Shown: positions 59,121-64,000 of the stretch, one piece after another | Layout: every line of letters begins with the position of its first letter | Position numbering within the stretch: position 1 is the stretch's first letter | Assembly (NCBI RefSeq): GCF_000244875.1 | Contig: NC_016791.1 | Span: 3,787,001-3,851,000 of the forward strand | Length of the DNA stretch: 64,000 nucleotides | From: Clostridium sp. BNL1100 | GTDB taxonomy: Bacteria > Bacillota > Clostridia > Acetivibrionales > DSM-1351 | Direction of reading: 5' to 3' | The notes under the pieces: model-generated | Databases searched by the model: none | The model's input: only the letters and a program-made list of their open reading frames with translations | What the model was told of the DNA's origin: nothing | Translations under genes and position numbers: made by a program

Positions 59121-59288
59121 TTATTTGTTATATTGATAATACGAACTGTTTTCCAATGCACTAGCAGCAGCAAACGTATGAGCGCTACATGGATAGTAGC
59201 AATTAGAAGAACAGATTGAATAACAATTGTTCGCATATGCCTCTATAGTTTCTGTTTCTGTAATCAATTTTTTACGTAACTTATTCAT
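59121..59288 (-). CDS. CLI_3235-type Cys-rich RiPP precursor (system C)
   Basis: 55 residues from ATG 59288, preceded by GAGAGGAGG at good spacing (a longer frame from 59318 has no such site). A basic N-terminus and the motif TETETIEAYANN mark the leader of the CLI_3235 bacteriocin-like family. The core has cysteines at 22, 26, 30 and 34, a strict CX3CX3CX3C ladder, and a Ser/Ala/Tyr-rich tail (SSYYQYNK). It heads an operon with a SPASM maturase and two accessory genes. Product activity is unknown; bacteriocin-like is the family's label, not a test. Confidence 0.85.
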   Translation of the reverse strand: MNKLRKKLITETETIEAYANNCYSICSSNCYYPCSAHTFAAASALENSSYYQYNK

Positions 59289-59553
59289 ACAATAACCTCC
59301 TCTCAAATTATTTTCCATTTTAAATGTAAATCATGGCCATAATCACTTAAATGGTTCTATATGAATTCTAAGTAACATTAAATGTTATTTAGAAAATCAT
59401 TAGTGTATTTTCACCACTGTTTTTGCTTACATCTATAAAATCAAAATTAAGAGTCCAATTATTCCTCTAATAATCCTAAACATCCGTGACAACTATGAAA
59501 GTCCGAAAAATTAGTATAATTAAAATATTGTAATTTAAGTTTTAAAAGGTGGT

Positions 59554-59700
59554 TTAAGAATATTGAAACATAGAAGTTACGTAGGAAAAATATTTTCTCT
59601 GAAGTAAGCCTACTACTTGATCAATTAAAACTAAAGCAATAGTAACTGCAGAAAATTTAATTACAATATCAAAATCCTTTTTAAGCATATCGTAGTCCAT
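59554..59700 (-). CDS. Possible small hydrophobic protein upstream of system C
   Basis: A 48-codon frame (MDYDMLKKDFDIVIKF, then VTIALVLIDQVVGLL) with one likely membrane segment. There is no clear ribosome site. Just upstream another short hydrophobic stretch (VSIVFVCIIASLGINMVF) lies in a frame without a start codon. The two may be pieces of one decayed membrane gene, or leader peptides of the transcript from the promoter at 59919-59946. Confidence 0.25.
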   Translation of the reverse strand: MDYDMLKKDFDIVIKFSAVTIALVLIDQVVGLLQRKYFSYVTSMFQYS

Positions 59701-59918
59701 TGCTTGCTTATTAGCGGAAAACCATATTAATTCCTAATGAAGCGATAATACACACAAAAACAATACTAACTTTTTTAATATAAGGGTTTAGTAATTTAAA
59801 AATTCTTATGAAAATAACTTTGTTTTCTCTATATATAACATTTATAATCGCAAAATTATTTTTTTGATTAACATCATAATCTTAAATAACTTTTTTAAAA
59901 CTTACTTTTTATACCAGT

Positions 59919-59946
59919 ATTATAACTTATATACATAATTTGTCAA
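59919..59946 (-). promoter_or_regulatory. Consensus SigA promoter reading toward RiPP system C
   Basis: On the minus strand TTGACA (59941-59946) and TATAAT (59919-59924) are 16-17 bases apart, close to perfect. Transcription would start near 59912 and run toward the precursor at 59288, giving a leader of about 600 bases. The rest of the 59289-60208 gap shows no confident gene. Confidence 0.75.
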
Positions 59947-60208
59947 CTTTTTTTGTAATTTTAGTTTAAATTTGTATCTTTTGTTAAATAATTACGTGGT
60001 TGATGTAAAAATTCACAAAGCATTTATCCTTCATTAGTTTCAAAATACACGAAAATAATATTTAGAAAATTAGCGAACTGCTATTAGTGATGGCGATGTT
60101 ATCGCTTTTTATGATACTAATATAGGATATGCTTATGTTAATATCAGTATCCCACCTCCGTCTCCATGATTTTGATTTTGTTCTTTCAAACCAGATAGCC
60201 AAAAATAA

Positions 60209-60236
60209 AAAGAACAGACGTTATTATCTGTTCTTT
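60209..60236 (-). terminator. Terminator after the hypothetical gene at 60263
   Basis: AAAGAACAGA (60209-60218) and TCTGTTCTTT (60227-60236) with a T-rich tail on the minus strand. Confidence 0.85.
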
Positions 60237-60262
60237 CATCATGCTTTAGTAGTATATTAATA

Positions 60263-60874
60263 TTATAATTCTACATTAGGATTGCTTTCGTATGCCGAGC
60301 CCATTAAGCACATCTGATCAAGAACCTCAGCATACAAATCAAACAAAGCTTTTAACCGGTCAATATCTTTAATCACACCCACTACGCAAAAGTATAACTC
60401 ATCAATGCCCTCGGGAAAGCTCTTGGCAAACCATCCTTCGTCATCTTTTATCTCAAGACGGATTTCAGGTTGAAACTCAATCAGTTGTCTGATTTTACCA
60501 TTTGCAAACAGTGTGCGGAGCTTCTGCTCATCATTGCCTTTTATAATAAAGTCTTCGTCAAACTCGGGAAATCCGACCTCAACATCTTGACCGCCGAAAG
60601 CTTTGCCAATCTCACTAAAGATACCTTTCCTGTAAATCTTAAATCTGAATCCATCCTTATTTACATAAGGTGCCCTTACTCTTGTATAAGTAGTACTGGA
60701 TTTTCCTGTTGAGACAGTATATGTGTCTAAAGTCACAGTCCAATCTTCTACGTGAGCAACCACCTTATCCGCTGAGAAAAAACCACCCTCTATAAATTCA
60801 CTACCGATTTGATCACTTAACGATTTCCAGATTTCTTTTTTACTAGGCCCGAATATCTCTCTCAGAATGCCCAT
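60263..60874 (-). CDS. Conserved hypothetical soluble protein
   Basis: 203 residues, no signal peptide or membrane segment. It starts MGILREIFGPSKKEIWKSLSDQIG and holds a core of beta strands (KVVAHVEDWTVTLDTYTV, TRVRAPYVNKDGFRFKIYRKG, EFDEDFIIKGNDEQKLRTLF). I have seen this layout in uncharacterised proteins of many bacteria but cannot name a function. It is a single gene with its own terminator; the AGGGAGAGGG upstream supports the start. No functional link to neighbours is evident. Confidence 0.7.
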   Translation of the reverse strand: MGILREIFGPSKKEIWKSLSDQIGSEFIEGGFFSADKVVAHVEDWTVTLDTYTVSTGKSSTTYTRVRAPYVNKDGFRFKIYRKGIFSEIGKAFGGQDVEVGFPEFDEDFIIKGNDEQKLRTLFANGKIRQLIEFQPEIRLEIKDDEGWFAKSFPEGIDELYFCVVGVIKDIDRLKALFDLYAEVLDQMCLMGSAYESNPNVEL

Positions 60875-61294
60875 TTAACCCTCTCCCTATGTAATATCAC
60901 TTGTTAATATTCTACACTGTAGCAGTCCTCATGTAAATGAAATTGCATTAAGGGTAAGCTAAACAGACAAAAAACATTGTTTTTATTGTTAGCATATTAT
61001 TTTTTGCAGTAAAACAGAAAACAGTTTATAGATAAGATTGAATAACTTTATGAGGGATTTTTCTATAACAAAATGGCCTCTGGACTGTGTTGCTTTAACG
61101 TAAAGGCGTATGCCATGAACTTTGCTTCGTATGAAATAAAGTATATGAATTAAATACTAATACTTAAACTTAATAAACTTATTAGTGCTTATATAATTAT
61201 GAGGTACAAAATGTTCGTAGATAAACTTTATGTACACAGCTGATTACCTTTTCCTATGGTAACGGCAAAGCACCATGAGTGTATCCTGTGGATT
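60875..61294. other. Intergenic region with no visible feature
   Basis: AT-rich, no coding frame with a ribosome site and no clear hairpin. It follows the erythromycin-esterase relic on the minus strand and may include more of its decayed 3' flank. Confidence 0.4.
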
Positions 61295-61871
61295 TTAATT
61301 AAAAAGTGCTTGAATCTTATTTGTTGGAATGAACATTGCAGACTCTAACTCATTAGTTAAATATGATTCAAGAGTTCCGTATTCAGGTTCCGTAATGCCG
61401 TTATCTTCAGATATACCCAAACCTGCTCCGATTATTACATACTGAGTACCAAATAGCGAACAAAGATGTGCTCCTGCTGGAGTCCATTCGACAAAATTGA
61501 AACAAAATTGAAACTCGGTTGGCTTCAAGTAGACCGAAGCCATGACTGAACCCATTCTCTTTGATTGATTCATAGGAATCCGAACCATTACCATTTACAT
61601 ATTCATTCACAATATGACCCTTTTGAAAACTGCTTTCAATTGCAATAGCACTAAAACCATGCACCTCAGCCAATCGTTGAAAAAGTCTATTGCGAAGCAT
61701 GAGAAACCCTTCACCCCCATGGAGTTCTTCTCCAAGAGCAATTAGCTTTACTGAATCATCAAGTGAAGCTATAAATTTATCGATAACGGTGTTAAATGAT
61801 TCCACTGAATCCATAGAAAACGAAATTCTATCAAGTGTGGCCCAATCAACAAATGTTTGACTTGTTGACAT
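61295..61871 (-). pseudogene. Erythromycin-esterase-like pseudogene
   Basis: The N-terminal part (from ATG 61871) carries KLIALGEELHGGEGFLMLRNRL and GFSAIAIESS, the first conserved blocks of erythromycin esterases. After about residue 125 the frame shifts and the C-terminal block VEWTPAGAHLCSLFGTQYVIIGAGLG appears in another frame (61295 to about 61510). Together only about 190 residues remain of a family that needs about 400, so the middle is deleted as well. At the break an 11-base tandem repeat TTTCAATTTTG occurs twice (61483-61510 region). It is not a copy of the intact esterase-like gene at 6322. Confidence 0.85.
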
Positions 61872-61918
61872 ACCAATTACCTCCTGTTTACTAAGTTGTG
61901 AAACAAATAATACTTGTT

Positions 61919-62365
61919 TTACCTAATTTTCTTTTTTGCCATTTTATATTTCTGGTAAAGTATATCCTTTAAAACTAATGTTGTATCCGCATCGTCAAAG
62001 CCGAACTCATTTTTAAAAGTATCATATAACTCAGATAGCTTTTCCTTATAAATATCTATCCCCTTCATGCCTTGATATGAAGCTAAAATAGGATACTTTT
62101 TACTCCACGCACTTGTCCAGTCAATTTCATCGACAATTAATTCTATATTAGTAACATCACCACCAATAGGGCATCCGCTAATAAGATAATCATAACTTAC
62201 ATTGTATAGCTGACTAAGTAATTTAGCCTTTATTAGTTCAGGGACTGTTTGGTCTGTTTCCCATTTACTTACCGTTTGCCGGGATATACCCAATTTTTCA
62301 GCAACTTCTTCTTGAGATAAACCAGCTTTTTTACGCAAATCTAGTAATTTTTCACCTAATGACAT
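61919..62365 (-). CDS. XRE-family HTH regulator
   Basis: 148 residues from ATG 62365 (AAGGTG nine bases upstream; a longer frame from 62383 is less likely). Residues 1-62 are a classic Cro/C1-type helix-turn-helix (KLLDLRKKAGLSQEEVAEKLGISRQTVSKWETDQ). The C-terminal part is helical and of unknown ligand. It sits directly upstream of the esterase pseudogene, same strand, and may have controlled it. DNA-binding role is certain, the target is not. Confidence 0.88.
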   Translation of the reverse strand: MSLGEKLLDLRKKAGLSQEEVAEKLGISRQTVSKWETDQTVPELIKAKLLSQLYNVSYDYLISGCPIGGDVTNIELIVDEIDWTSAWSKKYPILASYQGMKGIDIYKEKLSELYDTFKNEFGFDDADTTLVLKDILYQKYKMAKKKIR

Positions 62366-62535
62366 AGTTATCGCACCTTTCATATATTTCGAATTAACTT
62401 GTAGATACAGTATAATTGAAATAAAAATTGTCTTCTACCAACTAAAGTTGGAATTTTGTCAACCGAACTTAACATTTTAACGCATATATATATTTCTTAC
62501 TTCGTAGTTTTTAACAAATGCGAAACAGTATGACT

Positions 62536-62760
62536 CTAAAACAAATAGTTACAGAAAATATAAGAAAATTTTCGATCTAATAAAATTATCAGAATTTCGA
62601 CCCCGGGGGTCGTTTTCTTCAAAAAAGAAAGTATTTCGCGTTTTATTATCATCATCTCTACCTCAAGAGTTTTACGGTTTTTAATAAAACCTATACTCTC
62701 AAAAAATTGATTCGCACATACCCTCTCCGACTTTTTTCCACGCGTTTCCAAGTAGTGCAT
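62536..62760 (-). CDS. Uncertain small frame in mobile-element region
   Basis: A 74-codon frame 14 bases after the HTH/zinc gene. The first half (MHYLETRGKKSERVCANQFFESIGFIKNRKTLEVEMMI) looks coding-like; it crosses the GC-rich palindrome at 62598-62612 and then loses that look. It is probably the truncated start of the element's second gene. No domain is recognised. Confidence 0.3.
   Translation of the reverse strand: MHYLETRGKKSERVCANQFFESIGFIKNRKTLEVEMMIIKREILSFLKKTTPGVEILIILLDRKFSYIFCNYLF
62598..62612. repeat. GC-rich palindrome
   Basis: CGACCCC and GGGGTCG flank one central G. This is highly GC-rich in AT-rich DNA and lies at the edge of the mobile-element-like block. It could be a recombination or termination site. 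Confidence 0.5.
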
Positions 62761-62773
62761 ACCCTCCGTAAAA

Positions 62774-63277
62774 TCAAGTACCCGACAATAGTAAATCCTT
62801 GAGCCATTTCGGCAAGCAGCTCACTTTTTTATACTCCTGAATTTTATTTATCACTTCTGCTGCATCCTCTTCCCGCCAGAATCTATCCCTGATATAGCAC
62901 TTCTGACTACAGTACTTTCGCCCATTTGCTCCTAATGATTTGAATTCTGCTCCGCAATATTCACAAATTAGTTTATACGATTTCCTGTGAATATTCTCCC
63001 ATTCTCTTTTACAGCTTAAAGAGCAGTACTTTTTTCTACGCCCAGATTTATTTTGTACAATTTGGCTCCCACAGTTAAGGCACAAAATGGATTGGAACTC
63101 CTCTTTCATTACACTACGATACTCTGATACTAACTCTGTTGCTAATCCGTTTAATCCATTCCTTACACAGTAACCCCTGACCGAGTCCCTTGACAACCCT
63201 ATTGATTTAGCTATTTTCTCATACCCAAAACCTTGGTAGCGAAGTACTTTGATTTGTTGTTTTTGCTCTCCTGTCAT
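62774..63277 (-). CDS. HTH / double zinc-ribbon protein of a mobile element
   Basis: About 167 residues from ATG 63277 (AAGGAGG 11 bases upstream; the longer frame starts before that site). An N-terminal sigma-like helix-turn-helix (KVLRYQGFGYEKIAKSIGLSRDSVRGYCVRNGL) is followed by two zinc motifs, CLNCGS-YCSLSCK and CEYCGA-YCSQKCY. This kind of protein is frequent as the first gene of clostridial recombinase or transposon-like elements. Its 3' end is duplicated at 55562-55718, which supports mobility. No recombinase gene follows intact here. Confidence 0.75.
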   Translation of the reverse strand: MTGEQKQQIKVLRYQGFGYEKIAKSIGLSRDSVRGYCVRNGLNGLATELVSEYRSVMKEEFQSILCLNCGSQIVQNKSGRRKKYCSLSCKREWENIHRKSYKLICEYCGAEFKSLGANGRKYCSQKCYIRDRFWREEDAAEVINKIQEYKKVSCLPKWLKDLLLSGT

Positions 63278-63558
63278 TATTTGTAATGCCTCCTTAATAT
63301 TCATTTTTTACTTTTTAGTAATCTGTGTCAAGGAGGTATTTCGATGGATAGTACAACTGCAGCGCATAGTCAAATACCTAAACAATATAATCGAACAAGT
63401 ATCTATTGGATTCTGTCCCAAAATTTTACACTATATTTACTTTTAAATGATATAATTTCATTGCTATTCGATAAATAAAAATATAATCTATAAAAGGAGG
63501 TAAATAATTTATTTAATGAACAATACAATAAACTCTAGCTAAATGGAAGGTAATTTTT

Positions 63559-64000
63559 ATGAAAAAAATTAATCTGGCCTTTGTTTTCTTACTTGTCTTA
63601 GGATTCTTAATCGGATGCTCACAGCAACCCAAAAAAGATATAGAGAGCTATATTGCAAAAAACTTTGATTGTAAAACTTTAAAATCTGTAAATGAGACAG
63701 TTCCTCCAATATTAGGAGGAAAATTTAACTACTATGTATCATTTGTTGATAAATCAGATAATGACTGCTTTTTAATTATTAATCCTAATTTTGAAAAATA
63801 TATTCTTATTTACAACAATTTGTATATTGAGCATAATTCTAAGAAGCTACAAGATAAGTTCAAGGATTTAATCCAGACTAAACTTAATCCACCGAATTTA
63901 AGTTCAGAATACTTAATTAAGTCAGAATTAATTGATTTAAATATAAAAAAGGTCAAAAGCAACTTAGATTTGTTTAAGAATGGCGAGGTAGGAGAAATGC
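63559..64000 (+). CDS. Putative lipoprotein, 3' end outside window
   Basis: ATG 63559 after GGAAGG. The N-terminus KKINLAFVFLLVLGFLIGCSQQP is a lipoprotein signal with lipobox LIGC, cysteine at residue 20. The following 127 visible residues (DIESYIAKNFDCKTLKSVNETVPP, NYYVSFVDKSDNDCFLIINPNFEKYI) show no known domain. The frame is open to the right edge, so the length is unknown. It would be anchored on the outer face of the membrane. Confidence 0.8.
   Translation, partial: MKKINLAFVFLLVLGFLIGCSQQPKKDIESYIAKNFDCKTLKSVNETVPPILGGKFNYYVSFVDKSDNDCFLIINPNFEKYILIYNNLYIEHNSKKLQDKFKDLIQTKLNPPNLSSEYLIKSELIDLNIKKVKSNLDLFKNGEVGEM

Overview
The window is AT-rich, low-GC Firmicute DNA. Strong AGGAGG-type ribosome sites, GH11/CBM6/CE4 and GH10 xylanases, S-layer-homology (SLH) surface proteins and clostridial radical-SAM peptide systems point to a mesophilic cellulolytic Clostridium of the Ruminiclostridium (C. 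cellulolyticum / C. papyrosolvens) type. The genus is an inference from gene content; no rRNA or tRNA gene was seen.

Layout. 1-4.1 kb (minus): a cut-off Asp-box repeat protein, then two tandem duplicated GH11 xylanases, one carrying an acetylxylan esterase domain that the other has lost. 4.5-9.1 kb: two RiPP cassettes placed tail to tail, each with a radical SAM/SPASM maturase and a small precursor; the second precursor has only 37 codons, and its cassette also holds an erythromycin-esterase-like protein. 9.3-13.9 kb (plus): a structured RNA candidate, two PixA/AidA proteins and three alpha-helical pore-forming toxin subunits of the HBL/NHE/ClyA type. 14-19.4 kb: P1 peptidase, a very large MerR regulator with sensor and C39-like domains plus a small partner, and a DUF3788 protein. 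19.6-37.8 kb (minus): a response regulator and dual-kinase sensor, a 2579-residue SLH protein, a large Ig-like surface gene split by one in-frame TGA, and a trypsin-like protease. 38-45.6 kb: a secreted esterase, then the most interesting locus, an eight-gene minus-strand set queD-queE-folE2-phosphoribosyltransferase-UbiD-UbiX-HAD-Nudix, with a small exporter-like gene upstream. 46.4-55 kb: an SLH/CBM9/CE1 esterase, an AraC regulator and a divergent GH10/SLH xylanase. 55-59.3 kb (minus): a third RiPP system, CLI_3235 type. 60-64 kb: hypothetical genes, an erythromycin-esterase pseudogene, an XRE regulator, a mobile-element HTH/zinc protein and a lipoprotein cut by the right edge.

How it works together. 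The polysaccharide genes (GH11/CE4, GH10/SLH, CE1/SLH, secreted esterase) form a xylan-attacking set attached to or released from the cell surface, with no dockerin seen. The other genes are weapon-like or specialised-metabolite systems: three SPASM RiPP pathways, a tripartite toxin, and what looks like a 7-deazapurine nucleoside pathway in which 7-carboxy-7-deazaguanine would be decarboxylated and ribosylated instead of becoming preQ0. That pathway assignment rests on gene content and order and is the main prediction here.
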